The notes: generated from the letters alone by a model not told the origin. A DNA stretch of 64,000 nucleotides from Chloroflexota bacterium (GCA_012729765.1 JAAYCM010000033.1:25188-89187), one strand, 5' to 3'; counted from the first letter of the stretch, positions 51,336 to 60,288 are shown. Translations and numbers: made by a program.

Positions 51336-52333
51336 GACTCGTCCGCGCGCCGGTTTCTGCGTCCACGATAGGGGATGTGGATCAGGTGCGCGGCCTTGCG
51401 CTTGACCTCTTCCGGGCGGCGGTCGTAGCGGGCGGTCGTCTGCACGTTGGCGTGCGCGAGCATCTTCTGCACCGTGACGATGTCCGCCCCGGCATCGAGC
51501 AAATCTCCGGCCAGCGTGCGGCGCAGGTCGTGCGGGCTGAGGCGCTTGACCCCGGCCTCGTTTGCGCGCTTGAGCAGCAGGTTATAGATCGCCTGGTTGC
51601 TCATGCGACGGTTGGTCATGTGCCCGCCCTTGTTGACCGGCCAGAAGAGCGGCCCGGCTTCCTCACCGCGCACCACCAGCCAGTCCGCCAGAGCGCGCGA
51701 TGCACCGTCTTGCGGCACATGAGCCAGATACTCCTGCCCGCCTTTGGCCTCACGCACCCGCAGCGTGCCCGCCTGCGGATCGTAGTCGTCCAGATCGAGC
51801 TTGACGACCGACGCGCGCCGGATGCCGGTGGCATACATCACGGCAATGATCGCCGCGTCGCGCACGCCCGCCGGCCCCGGATCGTCCTCACAGGCCGCAA
51901 TCAGCGCCGCGATCTCGCCGCCACTCAGATCGCGCCCGGCAGGCAGCGACGATCCCGGCACCGTTTTTACGTCGCGCGCGCGGTGATAATCCTCGGCGCT
52001 CATCTGCCCCAACTGCCAGGCGTGGTGGAGCGTCTGGCGCAGCGCGGAGAGCATCTTATTGGCCGTCGCGGGCTGATACTGTTCGGCCAGCCGCGCACGC
52101 ACCGCCGCCGCGTGCTGGTAGCGGATCGCGCTCCAATCCAGCGCCAGCGCATCACAGCGCCCGCCGGTCAGCAGCCCGGCGATCGTATCGAGCGCCTGGT
52201 GCATCGTCCGCCGCGAGCCGGCGGACAGGCTGGCGAGATAGACTGCCGCCGGGTGTTGGTCGAGCGGCAGTGCGCGGTGCAGCACCAGCTCCAGCGCATC
52301 GGATTCTTCAGGGCGCAGCAGGTCATCGGGCAT
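51332..52333 (-). CDS. Tyrosine recombinase / phage-type integrase
   Basis: The 333-aa protein has an N-terminal SAM-like core-binding domain (about 15-120) and a catalytic domain (about 135-320) with the full active-site set: Arg172 (TGIRRASV), Lys197 (REAKGGQ), His268 and Arg271 (SPHDLRRT), His294 (MLAHANV) and the nucleophile Tyr303 (TTARYDRR). It is therefore probably active. No excisionase, phage or transfer genes are nearby and I saw no flanking direct repeat, so it is not obviously part of an element. XerC/D functions are possible but the sequence is no closer to them than to general integrases. Confidence 0.9.
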   Translation of the reverse strand: MPDDLLRPEESDALELVLHRALPLDQHPAAVYLASLSAGSRRTMHQALDTIAGLLTGGRCDALALDWSAIRYQHAAAVRARLAEQYQPATANKMLSALRQTLHHAWQLGQMSAEDYHRARDVKTVPGSSLPAGRDLSGGEIAALIAACEDDPGPAGVRDAAIIAVMYATGIRRASVVKLDLDDYDPQAGTLRVREAKGGQEYLAHVPQDGASRALADWLVVRGEEAGPLFWPVNKGGHMTNRRMSNQAIYNLLLKRANEAGVKRLSPHDLRRTLAGDLLDAGADIVTVQKMLAHANVQTTARYDRRPEEVKRKAAHLIHIPYRGRRNRRADES

Positions 52334-52484
52334 GGCTCACTCCTGGATTCTCATAAGCAATTAAGTATACGGGCTGCGCGCCATCCGGCAAAAATCGGGG
52401 GGCGCGCCGCAGCAGCACCGGTTTCACGCCACAATGTGCTATATTTGTTATGAGACACGTTGAGAAAAAGAATTCCCGGCTCAT

Positions 52485-53066
52485 ATGACCGCAACGACAT
52501 CTGAATCCAGTCTCGTGGAGCAGGTCCGCTCCGGCAGCGAAGACGCGCTGCTCGTGCTGCACGCCCGCTATGCCAGCCGGGTCTATTCGGTGGCCTATCG
52601 CGTGCTCAATGACCAGATGGCCGCCGAAGAGGTGACGCAGGATACGTTCATGCGGCTGTGGCGCAAGGCCGACAGCTACGATCCGGCGCGCGGCAGCTTC
52701 GGAGCCTGGCTGCTGACCATTGCGCGGCGGCTGGCAATCGACTCGTTTCGCCACCAGAAGCGCGATCCGATGCTCGACGCGCAGATGATCGGCGAGGACA
52801 CCGGGCAGTGGGAACCCGCCCCGGAAGGCGGCGGGCGCGGCGACCTGCGCCGGACACTGGCGCTCACCGTCCAGACGCTGCCGGACGAACAGCGCCAGGC
52901 GATTGAGCTGGCCTACTTCTATGGAATGTCGCACAGCGAAATCGCGGATTATCTGGATGTGCCGCTGGGGACAATCAAGACGCGGATCAGGCTGGGAATG
53001 GAACGGCTGCGCACGGCGTGGGCGGGTGAAAAACCGGCACATCCAAAAGGGCGCGATTCAACGTAG
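52485..53066 (+). CDS. ECF-type RNA polymerase sigma factor
   Basis: The 193-aa protein has sigma region 2 (about 8-80; LVEQVRSGSEDALLVLHARY, EEVTQDTFMRLWR, TIARRLAIDSFRHQKR). Region 4 lies at about 125-180 (LPDEQRQAIELAYFYGMSHSEIADYLDVPLGTIKTR, shown in parts, an HTH). It resembles the SigK/SigL group whose activity is held by RskA-like membrane anti-sigma factors, and such a protein is encoded 74 bp downstream. The pair probably forms an autoregulated stress-response unit. Confidence 0.93.
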   Translation: MTATTSESSLVEQVRSGSEDALLVLHARYASRVYSVAYRVLNDQMAAEEVTQDTFMRLWRKADSYDPARGSFGAWLLTIARRLAIDSFRHQKRDPMLDAQMIGEDTGQWEPAPEGGGRGDLRRTLALTVQTLPDEQRQAIELAYFYGMSHSEIADYLDVPLGTIKTRIRLGMERLRTAWAGEKPAHPKGRDST

Positions 53067-53140
53067 TTATCCATGAGGCATTGTGAAAGTTATCACGCCA
53101 ATGGCGTGTCAGGTAAGGGTGAACCGGATTACCGCTCCAA

Positions 53141-53917
53141 ATGAATCGAGATGAACTCCTTGAACTGATTCCGGCCTACGCGCTCGACGCCCTGGACCCC
53201 GACGAGCGGGCCGAGGTAGAAGCCTGGCTTCCGACCGATCCTGAGGCCCAGGCGCTGCTGGCCGAATACCAGGCCGTGACCGATCAGCTCGCGCTGCTGG
53301 TCCCGCAGCAGGCCGCGCCCGCGCACCTGCATACCGATCTGCGCCAGCGGCTGGCGGCCACGCACGCCACGCAGGAACGGCCCGCCCTGCCACCGGCCCC
53401 GATCGCAACCGGCTCGGTCTTTCGCGGGCGGACGGCGCGCCGGGTGGTCGCGGCGGCGGCGGCCCTGCTTATCCTGATCGCCGCCGGGCTGGTGATCTGG
53501 CAGGTGTCCGAGCAAGAGCCAGAGCCAGTCGACGAGGGCGCGGCGTTGTATGCGGAACTGGACGCGCAGGAAGACGCGCCGCGCTACGCACTCGAACCTG
53601 CCGAAGACCTGCCGGGGGTCATGGGCGAGCTGGTCGCCTCACCGGACGGTGACGAGGCGGTGATCCGTGTCGAGCAGCTTCCCACTCTGCCGGGCGATCA
53701 GGCGTTCCAGTTGTGGCTGGTCGATGCGGCGGGAACCGTGACCAGCGGCGGCGTCTTCAACCGCCAGGGCGATGCGGACGCGACATTCATCCGCGTCCCG
53801 CTGGAACAGCCGCTCGACGCTTACCAGCGTTTTGGCGTCTCGATCGAGCCGGCGGGCGGCAGTCCCTTCCCCGACCGGCCCACCGGGCCGCGCGTGTTCA
53901 GCGTCCAGCTTAGCTAG
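53141..53917 (+). CDS. RskA-family membrane anti-sigma factor
   Basis: The 258-aa protein has an N-terminal cytoplasmic sigma-binding helical domain (about 1-60; ELIPAYALDALDPDERAEVE). One transmembrane helix lies at about 106-126 (VVAAAAALLILIAAGLVIW). The extracellular RskA C-terminal domain follows (about 140-258; VIRVEQLPTLPGDQAFQLWL, FIRVPLEQPL, FGVSIEPAGGSP). Regulated proteolysis releases the sigma factor in this family. It follows the ECF sigma gene directly. There is no HxxxCxxC zinc motif, so redox sensing is unlikely. Confidence 0.92.
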   Translation: MNRDELLELIPAYALDALDPDERAEVEAWLPTDPEAQALLAEYQAVTDQLALLVPQQAAPAHLHTDLRQRLAATHATQERPALPPAPIATGSVFRGRTARRVVAAAAALLILIAAGLVIWQVSEQEPEPVDEGAALYAELDAQEDAPRYALEPAEDLPGVMGELVASPDGDEAVIRVEQLPTLPGDQAFQLWLVDAAGTVTSGGVFNRQGDADATFIRVPLEQPLDAYQRFGVSIEPAGGSPFPDRPTGPRVFSVQLS

Positions 53918-53948
53918 CCTTCACCCCCACGCCCTGCACACAAAACAA

Positions 53949-53979
53949 CGAGGCCGCTCCATTGACCGAAGCGGCCTCG
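53949..53979 (-). terminator. Terminator between convergent anti-sigma and cytochrome genes
   Basis: A 10-bp perfect stem CGAGGCCGCT / AGCGGCCTCG with an 11-nt loop. Read leftward it is followed by TTGTTTTG, so it mainly serves the minus-strand gene; it may work in both directions. Confidence 0.75.
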
Positions 53980-54020
53980 CACCCGCGACAGGTTACCCGT
54001 GTTCGGGCATTCTCGCCGTC

Positions 54021-55751
54021 TTAACGACTGGCGAGATAGTCGATCACCGCCTGGCGCTCTTCAGCGTTGAGATTCGCGCCATAGCTGATCATGCGATCAA
54101 CGGTGGCTTCCCATTCTTCGCGCGTTTTCTGGGCGTTTTCGATACGCTCGGCGGTATGGCAGACGGTGCAGCGCTCCATGACGAGCGTTTGCCCGTCGAG
54201 GGCTGTGCCGCCCATGTCACCTGCCGCCGGCGCTTCCTCGGTTGCGCCGTGATCCATCGATTCCATAGCTTCGGTAGCGGAGGGCTGCATCATCTCTTCC
54301 GTCGCAGCCGGTTCCATCTCGCCCATTTCCTCACCGGCGGTCAGGTTGATCGGGCCGACGACCACAGCATCGCCCACACGCACGGGGCCATCTGCGCCTT
54401 CGACCGTCCCAAACTCGTACACGCCGGGCGCGCCGGTATCGTAGTGGAGCATCGGGAAGACCTGGGTACCTGCCTGGGCCGCATCAACCGGGATACGAAT
54501 CCCCCGGCTCACACCCGCCATCAGCGGATAACTCGCGATGACAGGGCCGGGGCCGCCATCCTGGCTGCTGTGGACCGCGATCCAGCCCGGCGCGTCGATC
54601 AGCGCCGCGTCGATCACCAGCATTCCATCGGTCAGGGTTTGATCGCTGAGGACCAGCGCGGGCGCGGCATTGATCCCGAACGTCACGACCTGGTCGTTGA
54701 CGCGCACCGGGGTATCGGCACCCTCGACCTCACCAAACTCATACGTGCCTGCCACGCCGGTATCGGTGTGCAGCATCGGCCACACGCGCGGCGTCAGGTT
54801 GGCCGCGTCCAGCTCGACCACAACGTTCGTGTTGAGGCCGTCAGTCAGCGGCGCAAAGCCCAGCACCGGACCGGGGCCGCTATCCGCCTCACTGTGGACC
54901 ACCAGCCAGCCCGGACCCGGCGACAGCACCGATTTCGCGGTCAGGGTGGGTGCACCCTCGCCCATCGCCATACCGTCGCCAAGCGAGATGATCTGGTCAT
55001 CGACGCGCATGTGCGGCACGGTCCAGACCTGGGTCGTAGCGACGCCGTTGCTGGCCCGGATCGGCGGATCGGCCCCTTCGACCGTGCCAAACTCGTATTC
55101 GCCCTCTGCGCCCGTGTCGGAATGCAGCATCGGCCAGAGCGCGTCCGTCACGTCACCGCTGAGCGCGACGAGGACATTGGCGGTTGTGCCGGGGTTGACG
55201 AGCGTCTGGCCCAGCACGGGGCCGGGGCTTCCGCCGGCGTCACTGTGCACCACCACCCACGCGCGCTCCGCCACCGTGACCGAGGCAATACGCAGCGAAC
55301 TGCCGTCGAGAACCTGGTCGGCTGCGTTGATCACCGACGCGCCAAACGAGGGCGTCACAACCTGGTCATTGACGCGCACCGGCCCATCGGCCCCTTCGAC
55401 CGTCCCAAACTCGTAGACGCCGACCTCGCCCGTATCGGCGTGCAGCATGGCGAAGAGCGTCGGCGTGGCGGCTGCCGCATCAATCGGTACTGTAAAACCA
55501 TAATTCCAGCCGGGATTAAGGGCACGGTGGCCGATGACCGGACCGGGCGCGCCACCGCCATCGGTGTGAATCACCACGAAACCGGGGCCTTCACTGTACG
55601 CGCTCTCGATCCAGACGGCTCCATCAAGCACGACCTGATCGGACACCGCCACCGACGGTGTCGCGGCTTCGTCCTGGGCAGCGGCGGGCAGAGCCAGCGC
55701 CAGCACCAGGGCAGCGACCAGCAGCACAAACACGAGCGTTTTCTTGGCCAT
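54021..55751 (-). CDS. Exported protein with four DUF7282-like repeats and a C-terminal cytochrome c motif
   Basis: AGGAGGA lies just before the ATG. The 576-aa protein has a signal peptide (LVFVLLVAALVLALALPAAA). Four tandem domains of about 110 residues follow (about 30-480), each with the pattern WVVVHSDAGGSPGPVLG ... WPMLHSDTGAEGEYEFG ... EGADPPI; I assign them to the DUF7282 type by pattern. An acidic, Met-rich linker comes next. The C-terminal 55 residues hold CTVCH (a c-type heme site near residue 525), Met in DRMISYG and a final AVIDYLASR helix, as in small cytochromes c. The protein should lie outside the membrane and carry one heme. An electron-transfer partner is not visible. Confidence 0.85.
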   Translation of the reverse strand: MAKKTLVFVLLVAALVLALALPAAAQDEAATPSVAVSDQVVLDGAVWIESAYSEGPGFVVIHTDGGGAPGPVIGHRALNPGWNYGFTVPIDAAAATPTLFAMLHADTGEVGVYEFGTVEGADGPVRVNDQVVTPSFGASVINAADQVLDGSSLRIASVTVAERAWVVVHSDAGGSPGPVLGQTLVNPGTTANVLVALSGDVTDALWPMLHSDTGAEGEYEFGTVEGADPPIRASNGVATTQVWTVPHMRVDDQIISLGDGMAMGEGAPTLTAKSVLSPGPGWLVVHSEADSGPGPVLGFAPLTDGLNTNVVVELDAANLTPRVWPMLHTDTGVAGTYEFGEVEGADTPVRVNDQVVTFGINAAPALVLSDQTLTDGMLVIDAALIDAPGWIAVHSSQDGGPGPVIASYPLMAGVSRGIRIPVDAAQAGTQVFPMLHYDTGAPGVYEFGTVEGADGPVRVGDAVVVGPINLTAGEEMGEMEPAATEEMMQPSATEAMESMDHGATEEAPAAGDMGGTALDGQTLVMERCTVCHTAERIENAQKTREEWEATVDRMISYGANLNAEERQAVIDYLASR

Positions 55752-56058
55752 GTTTTCCTCCTGCAGGGATGTTGTAGCGTGGCCGGTTGGCGAGCTTATA
55801 TCTTGGATTACGGCCCGTCCTACACGATTGGATGCATGGCCGAATTTTTCTCATGATGCTCTCATTTTTCCCTGAAACGCGGAAAGGACTGCGGCGCAGC
55901 ATAGGAAACGAGGCGCGCTTGCGCTATAATTCAGCCAGGTATGAGAGAAATTCGCGCGGCTGGCATCCCGGTCTCAGACCTGGTATGGTGGTTGTTCTGG
56001 CACGAACCCTAAACGGTACGATGAATGAAAATTCAAGACCAGACGAGGGATAACAACG
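55752..56058. other. Divergent intergenic region
   Basis: 307 bp without a gene. A TATAAT occurs at 55925-55930 on the plus strand, but the -35 position is poor. It must contain promoters for the leftward cytochrome-like gene and the rightward DUF4256 gene. Base composition drops from here into the next gene. Confidence 0.4.
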
Positions 56059-56658
56059 ATGCCAAAAGGTAGTGGTAAAGCTATTCCGAAGGTTGCAGTA
56101 AAAAGAGAGCTGCCAGCGGACAATGGCGAGGCTCTACTCGAAACCCTGAAGGACCGTTTTGAGCATAACATGCACCGGCATAAAGGGCTTAAGTGGGCGG
56201 AAGTCCGGGCAAAGCTGGAAGCCGATACTGAAAAACTGAAGTCACTGCATGCCATGGAACAGACTGGCGGTGAGCCGGATGTGGTTGGGTTTGATAAGAA
56301 GACGGGCGAGTTCATTTTTTATGATTGCTCGGCCCAAAGCCCGGACCGCAGAAGCATCTGTTACGACAGAGAAGGCCAGCAGGAACGAGAAAAGAAAGGC
56401 GTTCACCCAGCCGGTAACGCGATCGATCTCGCCGCCGCGATGGGTATCGAGCTTCTAACAGAAGACCAGTATCGAGAGCTGCAGAAGCTGGGCGAATTTG
56501 ACACGAAAACGGAGAGCTGGATACAGACCCCTGAGGATATCAGGGAACTTGGCGGCGCTATCTTTGCCTGTCATCGCTACGGCCATGTCTTCGTGTATCA
56601 TAACAGCGCACCCTCTTTCTACGCCGCCAGGGGATTCCGAGGCTCGCTAAGGGTCTAA
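56059..56658 (+). CDS. DUF4256-family protein
   Basis: The 199-aa soluble protein matches DUF4256 by its pattern: ALLETLKDRFEHNMHRHKGL, LKSLHAMEQTGGEPDVVG, GEFIFYDCSAQSPDRRSICYD split here, NAIDLAAAMGIELLTEDQYRELQKLG in pieces, SWIQTPEDIRELGGA and FVYHNSAPSFYAARGFRGSLRV in part. The family is widespread and uncharacterised. The gene has visibly lower GC and more AAA/GAA codons than its neighbours, so recent transfer is plausible. It has its own GAGG ribosome site and stands alone between the cytochrome-like gene and moaA. Confidence 0.85.
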   Translation: MPKGSGKAIPKVAVKRELPADNGEALLETLKDRFEHNMHRHKGLKWAEVRAKLEADTEKLKSLHAMEQTGGEPDVVGFDKKTGEFIFYDCSAQSPDRRSICYDREGQQEREKKGVHPAGNAIDLAAAMGIELLTEDQYRELQKLGEFDTKTESWIQTPEDIRELGGAIFACHRYGHVFVYHNSAPSFYAARGFRGSLRV

Positions 56659-56754
56659 GTCTGGACACATGCCGATTGCAGACGAGAACCGTAAATTGAC
56701 CATTGATGAACCTGCCCAGAGTGGCACAGCCCAGGAAGTAATGTAATTCGGACG

Positions 56755-57762
56755 ATGACGATCATAGACCAGCTCCACCGCCCCTTCCGCGATTTGCGTA
56801 TCTCGGTCACAGACCGCTGCAATTTCCGCTGCCGGTACTGTATGCCTGCCGAGATTTACGGCGAGCGTTACCAGTTCCTGCCTAAAAGCGCGCTGCTCAC
56901 CTTCGAAGAGATCACGCGGCTGGCCCGCGTCATGGTCGGGCTGGGCGCGGTGAAGATTCGCCTGACCGGGGGCGAGCCGCTGGTCCGCCAGCAGATTGAA
57001 AAGCTCGTGGCCCAACTGGCCGCACTCGACGGTGTGCAGGACATCGCCCTGACGACCAACGGCTATCTGCTGCCGGAGAAAGCGCAAATCCTGCGCGAGG
57101 CCGGGCTGGGGCGTGTGACCGTCAGCCTGGACAGCCTCGATAATACGGTCTTTCGCGCCATGAACGGCGAGCGAGCCGACGTGGAGAAGGTGCTGGCCGG
57201 GCTGGAAGCTGCTGCACAGGCCGGGTTCGGCCCGATCAAGGTGAATACCGTCGTGCAGCGCGGCGTCAACGATCACACGCTGGTTGATCTGGCCCGCTTC
57301 TGCAAGGCGCGTGGCTATATCGCGCGTTTCATCGAGTTCATGGACGTGGGCACGCTCAACGGCTGGCGCATGGATCATGTCGTCCCGGCCAAAGAGATCG
57401 TGCAGCGTATCCATGCCGAAATGCCGCTGGAGCCGGTGGAAGCCAACTATCGCGGCGAGGTGGCGCGGCGCTACCGCTACCAGGACGGGCAGGGCGAGAT
57501 CGGCGTGATCGCGTCGGTGACGCAGCCCTTCTGCGGAAGCTGTACGCGGCTGCGGCTCTCACCGGAAGGAAGCCTGTATACCTGCCTGTTCGCGGCGCAG
57601 GGAACCGATCTGCGCCAGCCTCTGCGCGAGGGGGCCAGCGACGAAGCGTTGGCGGAGATCGTGCGCGGTATCTGGCAGGCACGAGCCGATCGCTATTCCG
57701 AGCTGCGCACGTCGATGACCGGGCCGCGTGAGAAGGTCGAGATGTACCACATCGGCGGCTGA
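56755..57762 (+). CDS. moaA: GTP 3',8-cyclase (MoaA), radical SAM
   Basis: The 335-aa enzyme begins [20 protein letters not shown] and has the radical-SAM cluster Cys-x3-Cys-x2-Cys (near residues 22-29), the GGEPLVR motif and the C-terminal second cluster ([10 protein letters not shown] and YTCLF). It ends MYHIGG, the catalytic GG tail of MoaA. It converts GTP to 3',8-cyclo-dihydro-GTP in the first step of molybdopterin synthesis. moaD, moaE and moaC follow on the same strand after a 148-bp gap that contains a palindromic repeat. Confidence 0.96.
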   Translation: MTIIDQLHRPFRDLRISVTDRCNFRCRYCMPAEIYGERYQFLPKSALLTFEEITRLARVMVGLGAVKIRLTGGEPLVRQQIEKLVAQLAALDGVQDIALTTNGYLLPEKAQILREAGLGRVTVSLDSLDNTVFRAMNGERADVEKVLAGLEAAAQAGFGPIKVNTVVQRGVNDHTLVDLARFCKARGYIARFIEFMDVGTLNGWRMDHVVPAKEIVQRIHAEMPLEPVEANYRGEVARRYRYQDGQGEIGVIASVTQPFCGSCTRLRLSPEGSLYTCLFAAQGTDLRQPLREGASDEALAEIVRGIWQARADRYSELRTSMTGPREKVEMYHIGG

Positions 57763-57817
57763 GGCTGTGCTGCACTTATCAGGCGAGGATGTACCACCAG
57801 CAGGTGACCGTATTGTG

Positions 57818-57871
57818 ATGTAGGGGTAGGGCAAGCCCTACCCGGCGGGCGAGGCAAGCCCGCCCCTACAT
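57818..57871. repeat. REP-like double-hairpin palindrome
   Basis: A 54-bp element with 9-bp outer inverted repeats (ATGTAGGGG / CCCCTACAT) encloses two inner palindromes: GGGTAGGGCAAGCCCTACCC and GGCGGGC-N7-GCCCGCC. The TAGGG and GCGGGC units resemble dispersed extragenic repeats of Chloroflexota and other genomes. Only one copy is in this window. Confidence 0.75.
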
Positions 57872-57910
57872 GAAATACCCTGGTGATCAGTGAGAGTGGA
57901 ACCTAACACC

Positions 57911-58159
57911 ATGAAAATTCATGTCGTCTTCTATGGGCGGCTCAAGCAGGACGTGGGAGCCAAGACCGCCGAGATCGATCTGGCGCAGGACGGCCTGACC
58001 GTGCACGACCTGGCCGGGCTGCTCGAAGCGCGCTATCCCGTACTGCGCGAGCGGCTGGGCGGGGTGGCCTTCGCCGTGAACGATACGATCGTCGCGGACG
58101 ACTACTGCCTGCGCGACGGCGACGAGGCGGCCCTGCTGCCGCCGGTCAGCGGGGGCTGA
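57911..58159 (+). CDS. moaD: Molybdopterin synthase small subunit (MoaD)
   Basis: ATG 57911 gives 82 aa; an earlier frame to 57890 is not needed. It has a ubiquitin-like fold beginning MKIHVVFYGRLKQDVG and ends LPPVSGG, the Gly-Gly tail that is adenylated and thiocarboxylated. Its stop overlaps the moaE start by one base (TGATG). It donates sulfur to cPMP together with MoaE. Confidence 0.94.
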   Translation: MKIHVVFYGRLKQDVGAKTAEIDLAQDGLTVHDLAGLLEARYPVLRERLGGVAFAVNDTIVADDYCLRDGDEAALLPPVSGG

Positions 58160-58602
58160 TGCGCATGAGCCGCTGGATTCTGGACACCCCCCTGCAACTG
58201 GAGCCGCTGCTGGCCGAAACCGAGGACCCTGCCAGCGGGGCGCTGGTCATCTTCTATGGCACGGTCCGCAACGAGAACGACGGCCAGCCGGTGCACAGCA
58301 TGACCTACGAGGCGCACGCGACCCTGGCCGAGAAGGTCCTGGCCGAGATCGAGCAGGAAGCGCTGGAACGCTTCGGCGTGCGGCGCTGCCGTATTCAGCA
58401 CCGGATCGGGACATTGCAACTGGGCGAGACGAGCGTGCTGATCGTGGTGCGGGCGGCGCACCGTGACGCAGCCTACCGCGCCTCGCGGTATGCCATCGAC
58501 GCGATCAAGCAGCGCGCCCCGATCTGGAAAGAGGAACACTATATCAGTGGCGAGAGCCGCTACCTGGACGGCGTGCCGCTCCAACAGAAGGACATCGAGT
58601 AG
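58159..58602 (+). CDS. moaE: Molybdopterin synthase large subunit (MoaE)
   Basis: The 147-aa protein (an ATG at 58165 is also possible) shows ALVIFYGTVRNENDG, YEAHATLAEK, RIQHRIGTLQLGE, HRDAAYRASRYAIDAIK and the active-site lysines of KQRAPIWKEEHY. It forms the heterotetrameric synthase with MoaD, whose gene overlaps its start. moaC follows 3 bp after its stop. Confidence 0.95.
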   Translation: MRMSRWILDTPLQLEPLLAETEDPASGALVIFYGTVRNENDGQPVHSMTYEAHATLAEKVLAEIEQEALERFGVRRCRIQHRIGTLQLGETSVLIVVRAAHRDAAYRASRYAIDAIKQRAPIWKEEHYISGESRYLDGVPLQQKDIE

Positions 58603-58605
58603 ACC

Positions 58606-59064
58606 ATGAAAGACGTAACCGACAAGTCCCCGACGCTGCGCGAAGCCGTCGCCGAGACGGTTTTGCTGCTGCCGGACGAGATTCAGGCCATGCTGCGCGA
58701 GCGCCGGCTCGAAAAAGGCGACGCGCTGGAAATCGCGCGCACGGCGGGCATTTTGGCCGCCAAGAAAACATGGGACCTGATCCCGTTCTGCCATCCCCTG
58801 CCGATCACGCACGTCGCCATCACCTACTTCTTCGAGCCGGGGCAGGTGCGCCTGCAAGCCCTGGTGAAGACGACCGCGCCGACCGGCGTCGAGATGGAAG
58901 CCCTGACCGCCGCCAGCCTCACCGCACTGACGCTGTACGACATGCTCAAGCCGCACACCAAGCAGCTTGAGATCGGCTACACGCGCCTGCTCTCGAAGAA
59001 GGGCGGCAAAAGCGGCGATTACGTCTACCAGCCGGTGTCGGCGTCGCACAACGGCGAGAGCTAG
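58606..59064 (+). CDS. moaC: Cyclic pyranopterin monophosphate synthase (MoaC)
   Basis: The 152-aa protein begins MKDVTDKSPTLREAVAE and contains KKTWDLIPFCHPLPITHV, TGVEMEALTAASLTALTLYD (in two parts) and DMLKP, the MoaC active-site segments, with Lys and His residues conserved. It makes cPMP from the MoaA product. It closes the moa group and is convergent with the regulator gene at an 8-bp gap. Confidence 0.95.
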   Translation: MKDVTDKSPTLREAVAETVLLLPDEIQAMLRERRLEKGDALEIARTAGILAAKKTWDLIPFCHPLPITHVAITYFFEPGQVRLQALVKTTAPTGVEMEALTAASLTALTLYDMLKPHTKQLEIGYTRLLSKKGGKSGDYVYQPVSASHNGES

Positions 59065-59071
59065 CCGCGCC

Positions 59072-60163
59072 TCATTCCACCCATTCGACCTGCCCGGTCG
59101 CCTGCGTTTCGTAGCCGCCCAGATCGTTGAGGACGGTTTTGGCCTCGTCGCTGTCCAGCCATCCGGCCAGGGCCTGCACCGCTTCCGAACGCCACACCTC
59201 GGCGGGAATGGCGAGATCGTAGCGCTCGGTTGTTAGCGGGATGAAGTCCAGTCCATAGGTCAGCGCCGCCGTTTCGACGCCCAGCCCGACATCCGCCCGC
59301 CGCGACGTGATCGCGCGCGCCACATCGGCATGCGTGGGCACCTCGTCGCCATAGCCTGTGATCCCGGCGGGATCGATCCCCAGGTGACGCAGGTGGGCAT
59401 CCAGCCAGACGCGCGTTCCCGCCCCCGGCTGCCGGTTGATCAGGCGCAGATCGGCGCGCGCCAGGTCGGCCAGCCCTGTGATCGTGCGCGGGTTGCCGGG
59501 CGGGATCAGCAGCCCCAACCGGCGCTGGGCCAGCGTCAGCAGCGCGACCCGCCGCCCCGGCAGCAGCCGCCGCACAAAGGGCGCGTTATAGGTGTTGCTC
59601 TCCTCGTCCCACAGGTGCACGCCCGCCAGGTCCGCCGCCCCTTCGACCAGCGCGATCAATCCACCCAGGCTCCCGGCGAAGCTGACCTGAAGCTCATAGG
59701 CCGGGACCAACTCGCGCAGACGCGCAGCGACCAGCGCCACCGCCGGATCGTGGCTGCCGACGAAGCGCAGCCGGTGCGCCGGGGCCGGTGGGGGCTGGGA
59801 CGTGACGGCGCGCCAGCGATCCAGCGCCAGCCGGACTGCCTGCTCGATCTCGTCCGGTTGGTAGCCAGCCGCCAGCACACTCAGCAGGAACGTCTCGGCC
59901 TCGTGAATCAGGTTGGCGCGGCGCAGCGGATTGGCCTGTTCGCCCAGCGGCGCGGCGACGCGCGTCCCCTGGCCGGGGCGGCCAATCACTAACCCCTGCT
60001 GTGCCAATTCCTGATAGGCGCGCTGGACGGTTCCCGGTGCGCAGCGCCAGCGCAGCGACATCTCGCGCACGGGCGGCAGCTCGTCGCCGGGACGCAGCTC
60101 ACCATAGAGAATCTGCTGGCGAATCGACTCGGCTATTTCCTGATACAGCGGCGCTCGGTCCAC
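59072..60163 (-). CDS. GntR-type regulator with PBP-like (molybdate/tungstate-type) sensor domain
   Basis: GTG 60163 is preferred because AAGGAG lies 7 nt upstream, giving 363 aa. The N-terminus is a GntR winged helix (about 1-70; VREMSLRWRCAPGTVQRAYQ). The rest is a periplasmic-binding-like domain (about 120-350; FVGSHDPAVALVAARL, VHLWDEESNTYNAPFV, LINRQPGAGTRVWLD, ADVGLGVETAALTYGL), the PBP_like type often fused to helix-turn-helix domains near Mo/W genes. It lies between moa and divergent tup genes and probably controls both in response to oxyanion or cofactor. GTACAG/CTGTAC at 60196-60201 and 60246-60251 may be its operator. Confidence 0.88.
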   Translation of the reverse strand: MDRAPLYQEIAESIRQQILYGELRPGDELPPVREMSLRWRCAPGTVQRAYQELAQQGLVIGRPGQGTRVAAPLGEQANPLRRANLIHEAETFLLSVLAAGYQPDEIEQAVRLALDRWRAVTSQPPPAPAHRLRFVGSHDPAVALVAARLRELVPAYELQVSFAGSLGGLIALVEGAADLAGVHLWDEESNTYNAPFVRRLLPGRRVALLTLAQRRLGLLIPPGNPRTITGLADLARADLRLINRQPGAGTRVWLDAHLRHLGIDPAGITGYGDEVPTHADVARAITSRRADVGLGVETAALTYGLDFIPLTTERYDLAIPAEVWRSEAVQALAGWLDSDEAKTVLNDLGGYETQATGQVEWVE

Positions 60164-60259
60164 GTGCTCACTCCTTCTCTGGCTTACCGGCCATTGTACA
60201 GCCGATCGCGCCCGGATGTGACATTCGGCCATCCGGGGCGGCCAACTGTACCAACACAA

Positions 60260-60288
60260 TTGACACGCGCCGAAGGACCGCTTATACT
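60260..60288 (+). promoter_or_regulatory. Sigma-70 promoter of tupABC
   Basis: Perfect TTGACA (60260-60265), a 17-bp spacer and TATACT (60283-60288). An inverted pair GTACAG / CTGTAC lies just upstream, where the divergent regulator could bind. Confidence 0.85.

Noticed and set aside
56659..56754. A molybdenum-cofactor riboswitch before moaA
   Set aside because: The gap is under 100 bp and shows none of the conserved stems of that RNA.
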